Origin: JACMLD01 sp038207265
Lineage (GTDB): Bacteria; Bacteroidota; Bacteroidia; Chitinophagales; Chitinophagaceae
Assembly (NCBI GenBank): GCA_038207265.1
Contig: JBBQZZ010000002.1
Coordinates: 496,001 to 560,000 of the forward strand
Reading direction: 5' to 3'
Length of the DNA stretch: 64,000 nt
In this document: piece after piece, positions 52,925 to 62,036 of the stretch
Numbering within the stretch: the stretch's first letter is position 1
Layout: each line of letters begins with the position of its first letter
Program-made: the position numbers and the translations under genes
The notes under the pieces: model-generated
The model's input: only the letters and a program-made list of their open reading frames with translations
What the model was told of the DNA's origin: nothing
Database searches by the model: none

Positions 52925-53922
52925 GTTTGAAAATTTTGATCCTTGCCATCAGCATCCGGCTGTTGTGCGGTTTCAATGCGCTTATGCAACCGGATCGGGT
53001 AGAAAATAAAATACCAGGTAATAAGTAAAGCTGACAGCGCAAGAATGATGATTTTACTCCAGGCCGGCATTTCCAGGTAATGACGGGTCACAAACCCTTC
53101 CAGGAAGGCGGCCAGGATAAAAAAAGGAACCAGGCCAAAAACAATCTTCATCCCGTCGCGGCCCGCTTTAATAATAGTGTGGCCCCTGCTATAGGTTCCG
53201 GGAAAAAGAATACTGTTTCCCAATATCAGCCCCGCACATCCCGCTATAACGATTACGGAAAGTTCTATGGTGCCGTGAATAAAAATAGCCAGTACGGCTT
53301 GCGTGCCCATTTTCTTTGCAATAAAGAATTGCAGGAAGGAACCCACCATTATGCCGTTTTGTATGAGCAAGTAAACCGCGCCAATTGAAAAAGTAATTCC
53401 CAAAACAAACGTTACAAAAGCTACCCTTATATTATTAAATGCTATAAATAAGAACATCCCAAACGGACCTTCATGTTTATATACACCAAACGGATCGCCC
53501 TTTTCTATATTCTCGTTGGTCATGTTAACATAACTATCGCCCAGGATCAAACGCAGAAATGAATCGTCGTATTTGGCAGACAGTGCTCCCACAAAACAAA
53601 ATACAATAAAGAACAAAAACGCGTATAACAACTGCCGTTGGTATTGTTTGAATAAATAGGGTAGTTCAAATTGCCAGAAATTGAAAATGCGGCTGCTTTT
53701 TTCCTTCTTGTTTTTATAAATTTTCTGGTGGAAGAGTGATGTAATTCCGTTCAGGTAGCGCGCTGTGTTGCTTTTGGGATAGAAAGTGCGGGCATAAGCC
53801 AAATCATCAGTAAGCTCAACAAAACGATCGGCAAATGTATCGGGGTTGTCGAACCGATTTACTTCCGTTTCATACTGCTTCCACTTTTCAGCATTTTGTT
53901 TTAAGAATTGCGCTTCCCTCAT
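52891..53922 (-). CDS. SpoIIM/stage II sporulation protein M-like membrane protein
   Basis: 343 residues from ATG 53922. A cytoplasmic N-terminus (MREAQFLKQNAEKWKQYE), helices at FLFFIVFCFVGALSAKY and FVTFVLGITFSIGAVYLL, and the signature AKKMGTQAVLAIFIHGTIELSVIVIAG with the conserved H-G-x-x-E, followed by two more helices. This family (DUF95/SpoIIM) in non-spore formers accompanies MoxR operons in Bacteroidota. Probably first gene of the operon; divergent from RDD. Confidence 0.92.
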   Translation of the reverse strand: MREAQFLKQNAEKWKQYETEVNRFDNPDTFADRFVELTDDLAYARTFYPKSNTARYLNGITSLFHQKIYKNKKEKSSRIFNFWQFELPYLFKQYQRQLLYAFLFFIVFCFVGALSAKYDDSFLRLILGDSYVNMTNENIEKGDPFGVYKHEGPFGMFLFIAFNNIRVAFVTFVLGITFSIGAVYLLIQNGIMVGSFLQFFIAKKMGTQAVLAIFIHGTIELSVIVIAGCAGLILGNSILFPGTYSRGHTIIKAGRDGMKIVFGLVPFFILAAFLEGFVTRHYLEMPAWSKIIILALSALLITWYFIFYPIRLHKRIETAQQPDADGKDQNFQTWLNKKLSSEK

Positions 53923-53951
53923 AAGGTTTATAACGGGAAGATAGCAGAAAA

Positions 53952-53983
53952 TTTCATTCCTTACCACTTTCTGTGTAGGTTTG
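53952..53983 (+). promoter_or_regulatory. Putative promoter of the RDD gene
   Basis: TTTC (53952-53955), 20 nt, TAGGTTTG (53976-53983), an exact TAnnTTTG box 33 nt before the ATG at 54016. It lies in the spacer shared with the divergent SpoIIM operon. Confidence 0.45.
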
Positions 53984-54015
53984 TTTCATTCAATAATAGA
54001 AGTGTAGCAACCAGT

Positions 54016-54744
54016 ATGAACAGCATAAAAATAACGACCAGTCAGAATATCGATTTGGAATATGACCTGGCAAGCGTGGGAGAAAGAATACTGGCCTGGT
54101 TGCTGGATGTAGCATTATTTGCCGCGTATTTTATTGTTGTTTCTCTTATCATTAATACCATTACTAATTTCAATAATTTTTTTAATGATAATCCATGGAT
54201 TGCGGTTTTTCTTGGAGTGCCTTTTATTTTTTACAACCTGGTTTGCGATATCTGGCTCAATGGTCAGACGGTTGGCAAGAAAGTTTTGAAAATAAAAGTG
54301 ATCAGTCTCAATGGCGAGCAGGCCAGCATCGGGCAATACATGATTCGATGGCTTTTCAGAATCGTCGATATCTATCTTTTAGATGCGCTGCCGGCATTTA
54401 TTTGCGTTATTGTCAGTGAGAAAAAACAACGCATTGGGGATATTGTGGCCGGTACTGCAGTAATTAAAACAGTTCCCAGGTCTTCGTTACAGCAGACCAT
54501 TTATGTTCCCACACCGGAAGTAAACTATACGATTTCATTTCCTGAAGTTGCCAATCTTTCCGACAGGGATATGCAATTGATAAAAGAAGTAATCATCAAC
54601 GTAAACAAAACCGGCAATTCAGTTTTGGCTTACCAGGCAGCAGAAAAAATTAAAAACACCCTGCATATTACCACAAACCTGGAACCGTTATATTTTTTAC
54701 AGGTGTTGCTGGCTGATTATAATCATATCACCTCAAAGATGTAG
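54016..54744 (+). CDS. RDD-family membrane protein
   Basis: 242 residues from ATG 54016; the longer frame is antisense to the SpoIIM start. The RDD domain has SVGERILAWLLDVALFAAYF, WLNGQTVGKKVLKIKVI and QYMIRWLFRIVDIYLLDALP with the R and D..D signature, then a cytoplasmic helical tail (TISFPEVANLSDRDMQLIKE). RDD proteins may act as ion exchangers or transporters of small solutes; in Bacteroidota they often lie next to SpoIIM and MoxR genes, so joint regulation is likely. Confidence 0.92.
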   Translation: MNSIKITTSQNIDLEYDLASVGERILAWLLDVALFAAYFIVVSLIINTITNFNNFFNDNPWIAVFLGVPFIFYNLVCDIWLNGQTVGKKVLKIKVISLNGEQASIGQYMIRWLFRIVDIYLLDALPAFICVIVSEKKQRIGDIVAGTAVIKTVPRSSLQQTIYVPTPEVNYTISFPEVANLSDRDMQLIKEVIINVNKTGNSVLAYQAAEKIKNTLHITTNLEPLYFLQVLLADYNHITSKM

Positions 54745-54750
54745 ACTCTT

Positions 54751-55157
54751 TTAAGGTGCCAACCAGTTAAATGGTGCTATCCGGATATTCCTTAAAATCC
54801 AGAATACGATAACAATGATTAAGATGGATTTCACAAAAGCCGGCGAATGAAAAATCAATTGCTGCTTTTTATTGCTGCTGAAAATGTTCCAGGAAAATAC
54901 ATAAGCTGAATACAAGACAAACGGAATTGCCAATACAAAAAGGATATTATTATCGAGCGCTGATAACAAATGACCATGCAGCAATGCCGATGCTGCCCGT
55001 TGAGATCCACAGCCTGGACAATACAGGCCCGTCAATTCATGAAAAATGCATTTGGGATGAAAACTTGTGTTGGTTGCGGGATAAAAAAAATATAGCAGTG
55101 ACAATGTTATCACTGCTATTGTAACTATTATAAATTGTAAAATAGGACTTTGTTTCA
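54751..55157 (-). CDS. DUF2752 membrane protein
   Basis: 135 residues from ATG 55157 (MKQSPILQF). The longer start at 55179 would overlap the CD225 gene by 14 bp and is a possible alternative. Helix 1 IIVTIAVITLSLLYFFYP, then the family signature CIFHELTGLYCPGCGSQRAA with CPGCG, helix 2 ILFVLAIPFVLYSAYVFSW and helix 3. DUF2752 proteins have unknown function and typically sit beside CD225/dispanin-type membrane proteins, as here. Confidence 0.9.
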
Positions 55158-55165
55158 TTGAAAGC

Positions 55166-55474
55166 TTACTGAGTGGCATTTCTGCCTACCATCCAAAGAC
55201 CTCCAAATCCCAGCGCAAATACTGCAATGAGATAAATAACCAATCCTGCGAGGCCAACAAAAAATCCAATCTTGGTCCATTTGGCAGCATCTTTAGATGC
55301 TTGCACCGCTCCTGCAAAATCCCCAGCTGCCCATTTAGTATTGACCTGAGACGCAAATACAATTCCTGCTATACCAAATGGCAAACAACAAAATATTAGT
55401 ACCAGAATTGATTCAACCAACCAGTTCTTTGGCGGAGTTGTGGGTGGTGGCGGTTGTTGGAAAGTTTGTTCCAT
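55166..55474 (-). CDS. CD225/dispanin-type membrane protein
   Basis: 102 residues. Pro/Gln-rich N-terminus (MEQTFQQPPPPTTPPKNWL), then the CD225 unit: helix LVLIFCCLPFGIAGIVFAS, a basic/charged loop with QVNTKWAAGDFAGAVQASK, and a second helix GFFVGLAGLVIYLIAVFALG. The eukaryotic IFITM proteins carry the same unit. Bacterial versions are of unknown function. DUF2752 gene overlaps or directly follows. Confidence 0.92.
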   Translation of the reverse strand: MEQTFQQPPPPTTPPKNWLVESILVLIFCCLPFGIAGIVFASQVNTKWAAGDFAGAVQASKDAAKWTKIGFFVGLAGLVIYLIAVFALGFGGLWMVGRNATQ

Positions 55475-55534
55475 GATTTGTGTTGGTTTTGGTTAACAAT
55501 AACACAAGTAAATGAAATTTGCTGATAAAAGGAA

Positions 55535-55566
55535 ATAAAGAATCCCACAGCTTTTGACTGTGGGAT
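55535..55566 (-). terminator. Rho-independent terminator of proS
   Basis: ATCCCACAG (55542-55550) pairs exactly with CTGTGGGAT (55558-55566) around a 7-nt loop; on the minus strand it is followed by TTCTTTATTT. It starts 20 nt after the proS stop. Confidence 0.85.
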
Positions 55567-55586
55567 CTTTGGTTTATCAGCCAATT

Positions 55587-57062
55587 TTAATAAGCCCTTG
55601 CAAACAATACTCTTTCGTTACTTGGTTTGCCGGTTAATATGCATTTGCCTTCTTCCTGTGGATTGTTCAATGGTATACAACGGATGGTGGCTTTTGTTTT
55701 TTGTTTGATGGCTTCTTCTGTTTCAGCGGTGCCGTCCCAGTGAGCAGCCACAAAACCACCAGCGCTATCTAATATTTTTTCAAAGGCTTCCCAGCTATCT
55801 GCTTTGGTAATATGAGATTGCTGATAAGCTTTTGCTTTGTCAAACATTGCCTGCTGTATGTCTGATAGTAACTGTACAATTGTTTCACTCAAACCATCGA
55901 GGCTGATGCTTTTCTTTTCTTTGGTATCGCGTCTTGCTATTTCTGCCACATTGTTTTCAAGGTCTCTAGCGCCAATGGCTATGCGCACTGGCACTCCTTT
56001 CATTTCATATTCGGCAAATTTCCAACCCGGACGATTGTTATCATTGTCGTCATATTTAACCCGTACCCCGGCTTTTTTCAATTCTGCTACCAGGCCTGAT
56101 ACTTTATTGTCAATAGCTGTTTTTTGTTCATCGTTTTTATAAATAGGAACAATTACTACCTGCAGCGGAGCAATTTTTGGAGGTAATATCAACCCGTCGT
56201 CATCGCTGTGTGCCATTACCAATGCACCAACCAACCTTGTACTTACACCCCAACTGGTTGCCCATACATATTCCAGTTTGTTTTCTTTATCCGAAAACTT
56301 TACATCAAATGCCTTAGCAAAGTTCTGACCGAGGAAGTGAGACGTGCCTGCCTGCAATGCTTTACCATCCTGCATCAGGGCTTCTATGCAATAGGTATCT
56401 ATGGCGCCGGCAAATCTTTCACTGGCAGATTTTACTCCCTTAATAACGGGCAGCGCCATCCATTCTTCAGCAAACTGCGCATATATATTAAGCATTTGTT
56501 TTGTTTCTGCTATTGCTTCATTGGCCGTTGCATGTGCAGTGTGACCTTCCTGCCATAGAAATTCTGCGGTACGAAGGAATAAGCGGGTGCGCATTTCCCA
56601 TCTTACCACGTTTGCCCACTGGTTGATCAACAACGGCAGATCACGGTATGATTTTATCCAGTCTTTATAACTGTTCCAGATAATGGTTTCGCTGGTAGGA
56701 CGGATGATCAACTCTTCTTCCAATTTTGCATCAGGATCTACTACAACACCATTGCCATTTGGATCATTTTTTAACCGGTAATGCGTAACTACCGCACATT
56801 CTTTGGCAAATCCTTCTACGTGCGCAGCTTCTTTGCTTAAAAAACTCTTGGGGATGAACAATGGAAAATAAGCATTCACATGTCCGGTTTCCTTAAACAT
56901 TTTATCCAGTTGATCGCGCATATTTTCCCATAGCGCAAATCCATGTGGTTTTATTACCATGCAGCCTCTTACCGCAGAATAGTCTGCCAGCCCGCCTTTC
57001 AGCACCAGGTCATTGTACCATTGAGAGTAATCTTCACCCCGGCTTTTAATCTCTTTGCTCAT
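55587..57062 (-). CDS. proS: Prolyl-tRNA synthetase (archaeal/eukaryotic-type, ProS3)
   Basis: 491 residues. Class II signature motifs: motif 1 region KPHGFALWENMRDQLDKMFK, motif 2 NQWANVVRWEMRTRLFLRTAEF and motif 3 LVMAHSDDDGLILPPKIAP, followed by the anticodon-binding domain (VVIVPIYKNDEQK) and a C-terminal zinc-type domain with CIPLNNPQEEGKCILTGK. No editing insertion, so it is the short type common in Bacteroidota. Charges tRNA-Pro. Strong terminator follows. Confidence 0.97.
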   Translation of the reverse strand: MSKEIKSRGEDYSQWYNDLVLKGGLADYSAVRGCMVIKPHGFALWENMRDQLDKMFKETGHVNAYFPLFIPKSFLSKEAAHVEGFAKECAVVTHYRLKNDPNGNGVVVDPDAKLEEELIIRPTSETIIWNSYKDWIKSYRDLPLLINQWANVVRWEMRTRLFLRTAEFLWQEGHTAHATANEAIAETKQMLNIYAQFAEEWMALPVIKGVKSASERFAGAIDTYCIEALMQDGKALQAGTSHFLGQNFAKAFDVKFSDKENKLEYVWATSWGVSTRLVGALVMAHSDDDGLILPPKIAPLQVVIVPIYKNDEQKTAIDNKVSGLVAELKKAGVRVKYDDNDNNRPGWKFAEYEMKGVPVRIAIGARDLENNVAEIARRDTKEKKSISLDGLSETIVQLLSDIQQAMFDKAKAYQQSHITKADSWEAFEKILDSAGGFVAAHWDGTAETEEAIKQKTKATIRCIPLNNPQEEGKCILTGKPSNERVLFARAY

Positions 57063-57369
57063 TTTTTATTTCGTTTTTTTATGTGCTGACCAGTATATTT
57101 CCTGAAATATAATTCGATACTTAGTATTCAGTAAACCACGATTTGATTTTTTTATAAATTTCAAGTGCACAAACCTCTACTGATGCGATCGTTACAATTT
57201 CAGTAAATAAAAACAGTTTCAGGGACATATAAAGCGCCGAAAAACTTGCCTAACGACCGTTAATATTTTAACATTGTACTTGCAACATTTAATTGGCTCC
57301 TGCCTTTGAAAAGTTGTACATTTAGGTTACGGTTCGCAAAAGTAATTTTAAAACATCAAACACGTTACC
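57063..57369. other. Spacer between divergent proS and lipoprotein gene
   Basis: Apart from a probable promoter of the lipoprotein gene (57305-57336) I see no feature. It also must hold the proS promoter on the minus strand, but no clean -33/-7 pair was found. Confidence 0.5.
57305..57336 (+). promoter_or_regulatory. Putative promoter of the Asn/Tyr/Ser-rich lipoprotein gene
   Basis: TTTG (57305-57308), 19-nt spacer, then TACGGTTCG (57328-57336), a slightly imperfect TAnnTTTG box, 33 nt before the ATG. Confidence 0.4.
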
Positions 57370-58134
57370 ATGAATACCAGAATTTTGCTTCTCGCACTAA
57401 GTGTTGCCGCCCTCAGCAGTTGTTCTTCTGTGTATAAAAGCGGTCAGACACCTGATGATGTTTATTTTTCACCGGCGCGTCCGCAGGCGGATGAATATGT
57501 GGATGTACAAAAGCAAAATGAGGAAGGCAGGTACCAGTCTTATGAAGAATACCAGGACAATATGCGTAATGATCGTTTTCTGCGTATGAGTGTTGGCAAT
57601 CCGTATTATTTAAATGCTTATAATAGTTTCGATGCCTACGACATGCGTTATAATAGCTATAATGCTTATGGCTATAGCGGCTATTCTTATAACAGCCCAT
57701 GGAATAGCTACTATGCCTGGAATAGTTTCTACAATCCATATTGCTATTCTCCTTATGCTTTTTATGGTGGGGGTTATTACGGAAATGTGGGTGGCAAACT
57801 TAGCTTCTCCAAACCCATCAGCAGACCGGTTGCGTTTAATGTAAATAGTTATTCAAACAATTCCGGCAGACCAACAAGAGCGCTGATTGGTAATTATTAT
57901 AACAATAGTAACCTGCGTTATAATAACGGCAACGGAAACAATCGTTATAATACTTATTCTAATTCCAATTATTTGAACAGTCGTAACAACAGCAACAGTA
58001 ATTATTCCCCGTCAAATAATAATAACTCAACTCCGTCACGCAGTTATACTCCATCTTCTTCTGGTTCTTCATCTTCCGGCAGTAGTGGTGGTGGCGGTGG
58101 AAGTGTAAGCAGGCCAGGCCGTGGGGGCAGATAA
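57370..58134 (+). CDS. Asn/Tyr/Ser-rich lipoprotein
   Basis: 254 residues. Lipobox LSVAALSSCSSVYKSG, then a conserved start TPDDVYFSPARPQADEYVDV. From about residue 85 on it is low complexity: Tyr/Asn/Ser stretches (SFDAYDMRYNSYNAYGYSGY, PYCYSPYAFYGGGYYG), an Asn/Ser tail (about 165-225) and a Gly/Ser-rich end SSGSSGGGGGSVSRPGRGGR. Similar lipoproteins occur in other Chitinophagaceae. Probably a surface or envelope structural protein, function unknown. A terminator follows. Confidence 0.82.
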   Translation: MNTRILLLALSVAALSSCSSVYKSGQTPDDVYFSPARPQADEYVDVQKQNEEGRYQSYEEYQDNMRNDRFLRMSVGNPYYLNAYNSFDAYDMRYNSYNAYGYSGYSYNSPWNSYYAWNSFYNPYCYSPYAFYGGGYYGNVGGKLSFSKPISRPVAFNVNSYSNNSGRPTRALIGNYYNNSNLRYNNGNGNNRYNTYSNSNYLNSRNNSNSNYSPSNNNNSTPSRSYTPSSSGSSSSGSSGGGGGSVSRPGRGGR

Positions 58135-58162
58135 TTAATAAACTTTACTGGAATATATTTTG

Positions 58163-58212
58163 AAGGAGGAAAACACATTTGAGTAGTAACTTGAAAGTTT
58201 CCTCCTTTTTTA
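58163..58212 (+). terminator. Terminator of the Asn/Tyr/Ser-rich lipoprotein gene
   Basis: AAGGAGGAAA (58163-58172) pairs exactly with TTTCCTCCTT (58198-58207), 25-nt loop, followed by T tract. Confidence 0.75.
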
Positions 58213-58244
58213 TATCCTTTTGCACCTGATAAATCAGCTATTGT

Positions 58245-59825
58245 ATGAAGAATATTTTTTTAGTGTTACTTTTTTCAGCCCTTAGTATTCATTCCTTTTC
58301 GCAGATTCCGGAAGATGCATTGAAATTTTCCTGGTTCAGACCCATTGGTACTGCCCGTGTGCAGGGTATTGGCGGAGCCATGGGAGCATTGGGCGGAGAT
58401 ATTACTGCTAACTACATTAATCCGGCAGGGCTCGCTTTTTTCAAAACAAATGACTTTGTTATTACTCCCGGTTTCTCTATGTTGAAGAATAAAAGCACTT
58501 TTCGTGGAGATGTAAGAAGTGATAATAAATCTTTTTTTGACCTGGGAACCAGTGGTGCCGTATTTGGCTTCAATGATAAATACAGTCGCTGGAATGGGAA
58601 AGCATTCAGTATCGCTGTTTCGCAGACCGCCAACTTTAACAGCAATATCTCTTATGCCGGTAAAAATAATTTCAGTTCTTACGGTGAGCAATATGCGGCA
58701 GAAGTGGCGGGATCGGGATTGTCGCTGGATGATGTATTAAATAGTCCTTCTATCTCATTTCAATCAAGATTGGCGGTCTATAGTTTCCTGGCAGATACAG
58801 CAACCCTGTCAGGTAACAGCGGTCCGGATGTTATCAGCATGGCCATGAGGGACAATCTTAAGAACGGCGGAAGTTTCCTTGTGAACCAGCAACACAATAT
58901 ACAAACCAAGGGAGGTATTACTGAACTGGCCATTGGTTTTGCAGCCACCAACCAGGATAAAGTTTATCTCGGTGGAAGTATTGGTATACCGATTGTAAAT
59001 TACCAGAAGCACAGTGTTTTCAGAGAGAGCGATGCTACTGGTAATAACAATAATGATTTCAATTATTCTGAACTTACCGAAGATGCAACCACCAAAGGCA
59101 TTGGCGTAAACCTGAAACTGGGATTAATAGTGAAACCCGTAGATCAGTTAAGATTGGGACTGGCAGTTCATTCGCCAACCATGTACGGCTTGAAAGATAC
59201 TTACGATGCTTCTATGACTACTGATGTGGAAGAGTATATTCCTTATGCTGACAAACCAACTTACAAACCACATACTACCACGGTGAATGTATCTACGATA
59301 AATGGAGGAACAGCGGCTTCCTATAAATATAATATGGTAAATCCCTGGCGTGTATTGGTAAGTGGCGCCTATGTTTTAAGTGAAGTAGAAGACGTGACAA
59401 AGCAGAAAGGTTTTATCACTGCCGATGCAGAGTATGTAAATTATAAGAGTAATAAATATAGTATTGCCGATCAAAATGGTGATAATAGTTATTATGATGG
59501 TGTAAACAAAGCCATCAAGGATTATTATAAGAGTGCATTTAATTTCAGGGTGGGGGGCGAGATCAAATTTACAACTGTGATGGCCCGCCTTGGATTTGCT
59601 TACTATGGGAATCCTTATAAGGATAGTGAACTTAAGGGAAGTAAAATGTTTATCACTGGCGGACTGGGTTATCGCAACAAAGGAATGTTTATAGATGTAG
59701 CCTATGTGCTCGGTATAAACAAAGATATTAGTTTTCCGTACCGCCTCTCAGATAAGGCCAATACTTTTGCTATGGTAAATGGCAATGCCGGAACCATTTC
59801 AGTAACAGGTGGATTTAAATTTTAA
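58245..59825 (+). CDS. OmpP1/FadL-type outer-membrane protein
   Basis: 526 residues with signal peptide (LLFSALSIHSFSQIPE). The N-terminal region GTARVQGIGGAMGALGGDIT and NYINPAGLAFFKTNDFVITP is the FadL/OmpP1 hatch signature. The rest is a long beta-barrel rich in short strands and loops (LAIGFAATNQDKVYLGGSIG, LKLGLIVKPVDQLRLGLAVH, MFIDVAYVLGIN) ending SVTGGFKF. Members transport hydrophobic compounds across the outer membrane. Substrate unknown; no fatty acid or aromatic genes lie next to it. Confidence 0.9.
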   Translation: MKNIFLVLLFSALSIHSFSQIPEDALKFSWFRPIGTARVQGIGGAMGALGGDITANYINPAGLAFFKTNDFVITPGFSMLKNKSTFRGDVRSDNKSFFDLGTSGAVFGFNDKYSRWNGKAFSIAVSQTANFNSNISYAGKNNFSSYGEQYAAEVAGSGLSLDDVLNSPSISFQSRLAVYSFLADTATLSGNSGPDVISMAMRDNLKNGGSFLVNQQHNIQTKGGITELAIGFAATNQDKVYLGGSIGIPIVNYQKHSVFRESDATGNNNNDFNYSELTEDATTKGIGVNLKLGLIVKPVDQLRLGLAVHSPTMYGLKDTYDASMTTDVEEYIPYADKPTYKPHTTTVNVSTINGGTAASYKYNMVNPWRVLVSGAYVLSEVEDVTKQKGFITADAEYVNYKSNKYSIADQNGDNSYYDGVNKAIKDYYKSAFNFRVGGEIKFTTVMARLGFAYYGNPYKDSELKGSKMFITGGLGYRNKGMFIDVAYVLGINKDISFPYRLSDKANTFAMVNGNAGTISVTGGFKF

Positions 59826-60133
59826 ACTGGAATCTAAAATAATCTCTTGCACTGATAATGAGAGCTTGATCAATTTGATTTTTATTTTAACTGCAAGATC
59901 TATTAAGATAAAAAACAAAAAGCCTTTCAACTAAGAAAGGCTTTTTTTTAGGGCAAAGCCTTAACCAATGGCTTCGTCAACATGTATAGTAAGAATTGGA
60001 TCCAGGTTTTTCAATGGCTTGGATGAGATCTTTTTTTGGATAATTGGAAACTGAATTTATTTTTGAACGGGTAAGAATAAATTAAAAAGGAAGCTGATAT
60101 TTGACGGATAAATAGATTGGTTTTACTTAGCAA
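59826..60133. other. Spacer between convergent genes with bidirectional terminator
   Basis: Contains the strong hairpin at 59915-59950. The rest (59951-60133) is AT-rich without a recognisable feature. Confidence 0.6.
59915..59950. terminator. Bidirectional rho-independent terminator
   Basis: AAAAGCCTTTC (59918-59928) pairs exactly with GAAAGGCTTTT (59935-59945), 6-nt loop, with a T run to 59949 on the plus strand and an A run on the left that becomes T on the minus strand. It lies after the FadL-like gene and before the miaA stop. Confidence 0.9.
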
Positions 60134-61039
60134 TTATTGAACCAACTTTTGCAACTGGTTGATTATTTGATTAAAGTCAATCCCGTTAAACCAATGAATG
60201 GATTTGTCTTTGCGAAACCAGGTAAGCTGCCTCTTTGCGTAATGCCTTGTATTTTTTTTAATGTTTTCAATTGCCTTGTTAAGTGGAATCTTTTCATCCA
60301 GGTATTCATACAACTCAGTATAGCCAACGGTTTGAAGAGCATTTAGGTTACGGAATGAATGCAGCGATTTTACTTCATCCATTAATCCTTCCCGCATCAT
60401 TTCATCTACACGTTGATTGATTCGATTGTATAATTCCTGACGTGGAAGGTCAAGCCCGATTTTTATTATTTCGAAATTTCTTTTTTGTTTGCCACCCTCC
60501 TGGAATTTGCGGATGGACTGCCCGGTTGCTATTTTAACCTCAAGTGCCCGCATCAAGCGTTGCGGATTTTGAACCTCGCCATTGTTATAATAGTCGGGAT
60601 CCCCTTTCTTTATTTCGTTTTGTAGCCAGGTGATGCCATTTGATTTGTAACTGCTCCGGATGGACTCTGTAACGGATACAGGTATAGGGGGTATTTCATC
60701 CAATCCTTCGCAAAATGCTTTTATATAAAGGCCGGTGCCACCTACCATCAGCACAAGTCTGTTGGTTTGAAAAATTTCTTGTACGGCTTTCAGCGAATAC
60801 TGTTCGAAGACAGCAGCACTCATCTCTTCGTGAATCGAATGAGTATTAATAAAATAATGTTTTACCTGCAGCAACTGAGTTGCTGTTGGTTTGGCTACAG
60901 CAATATTCAATTCCCTGAAACACTGCCTTGAATCCGCAGACACAATTGAAGTTTTGAAATGCTTTGCGAGTTCAATAGATAATGCTGTTTTGCCAACTGC
61001 AGTAGGACCCATTATTATTACACACACATTTCTTTGCAT
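60134..61039 (-). CDS. miaA: tRNA dimethylallyltransferase
   Basis: 301 residues. P-loop MGPTAVGKTALSIELAKHF, SADSRQCFRELNIAVAKP (DSRQ motif), GGTGLYIKAFCEGLDEIP and the C-terminal RQLTWFRKDKSIHWFNG. Adds a dimethylallyl group to A37 of tRNAs reading U-starting codons. Normal length for the family. The terminator at 59915-59950 follows. PIG-L gene upstream is separated by 104 bp. Confidence 0.97.
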   Translation of the reverse strand: MQRNVCVIIMGPTAVGKTALSIELAKHFKTSIVSADSRQCFRELNIAVAKPTATQLLQVKHYFINTHSIHEEMSAAVFEQYSLKAVQEIFQTNRLVLMVGGTGLYIKAFCEGLDEIPPIPVSVTESIRSSYKSNGITWLQNEIKKGDPDYYNNGEVQNPQRLMRALEVKIATGQSIRKFQEGGKQKRNFEIIKIGLDLPRQELYNRINQRVDEMMREGLMDEVKSLHSFRNLNALQTVGYTELYEYLDEKIPLNKAIENIKKNTRHYAKRQLTWFRKDKSIHWFNGIDFNQIINQLQKLVQ

Positions 61040-61143
61040 TAAAAATTCAGAAGTTTAACTAGTTTGTTTACAATGTGTAATAATTTTATAATAAAATTTT
61101 ATCTGAACAAGTTATTAGTAGGTTTTTTATGCTATTATTCAGA

Positions 61144-61893
61144 TTATACCAGTGGCAGTTTGCCATTCATCCTTACAAATGCCTCAGCAGCTTTTACACC
61201 CATTTCTCTTCCACGGAACTCTTCCATTGCAGCATGACCACAGGCATAGATACCTGGTGGATCCTGGCTGGTATGACAATAAACGGATTTTTTCTTTTGC
61301 TCCTGTTCTTCGCTGATGTCTACATAATCGGTAGGATGGAAAATAAATGTTTGTTCGCCCGTACAAACTTCAAAGAAATATAAGGCAAATTTTTTACCAG
61401 TTCTGGACCAGGTTTGAATGGCCATCAAACTCGCTACCTGGTGATCTTTGTGCTGGTCAAGTGGCCAGTGACTAAAAACAATATCGGGTTGTTCCTGCAT
61501 TATCAGGTCTTGAACAGTTTTCAACCATTCATTGTTTATGATGGTAGCTCCGTCTACCTGCCCGGCAAAAACAGGTTTGGCATCTAGTATTTTGCTACCA
61601 CAAATTGCTTCATTTTTCCTGATTGCCGCTGCTTCACTATGAGTTTTCCCCGGAATACCAGCTTCGCCGGTAGTCAGATAAATAATGGTAACATCATGAC
61701 CGAGTTTACGCAGTTTTGCCAATGTTCCACCGCAGCCACTTTCCGGATCATCCGGGTGCCCGCCAAGGCACACTATTTTTTTCTTTTCAAATTGTTTTTC
61801 CGGATGGGCAGAAAGAATAGATGGCAAACCAGCCATGCCAATAGCCGCCGCAGTTTTTTTTACAAAACTCCTGCGGGAGTGGTTGTTGTTCAT
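61144..61893 (-). CDS. PIG-L family deacetylase, Tat-type export signal
   Basis: 249 residues. The N-terminus NNNHSRRSFVKKTAAAIGMA has the RR-x-F-x-K twin-arginine pattern, so probably exported folded. The metal motif is LGGHPDDPESGCGGTL (HPDD, the Asp/His ligands) and a second His in HKDHQ near residue 150. PIG-L enzymes remove N-acetyl groups from GlcNAc-type substrates. Here the export signal suggests a periplasmic glycan substrate; the exact one is unknown. Confidence 0.92.
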   Translation of the reverse strand: MNNNHSRRSFVKKTAAAIGMAGLPSILSAHPEKQFEKKKIVCLGGHPDDPESGCGGTLAKLRKLGHDVTIIYLTTGEAGIPGKTHSEAAAIRKNEAICGSKILDAKPVFAGQVDGATIINNEWLKTVQDLIMQEQPDIVFSHWPLDQHKDHQVASLMAIQTWSRTGKKFALYFFEVCTGEQTFIFHPTDYVDISEEQEQKKKSVYCHTSQDPPGIYACGHAAMEEFRGREMGVKAAEAFVRMNGKLPLV

Positions 61894-62036
61894 GATTTAT
61901 TATTTAAAAACTGTTGAAACCAGGAGCGTCCCTGTTTATTTCGAAACAGCCGGATTGAGAAACTACGCAGGATAAGGCTTCATAGAGCCTGTTCTTTTTT
62001 GTAAATTGTATGCTGGCAATGATCAATGTGCCGAAA

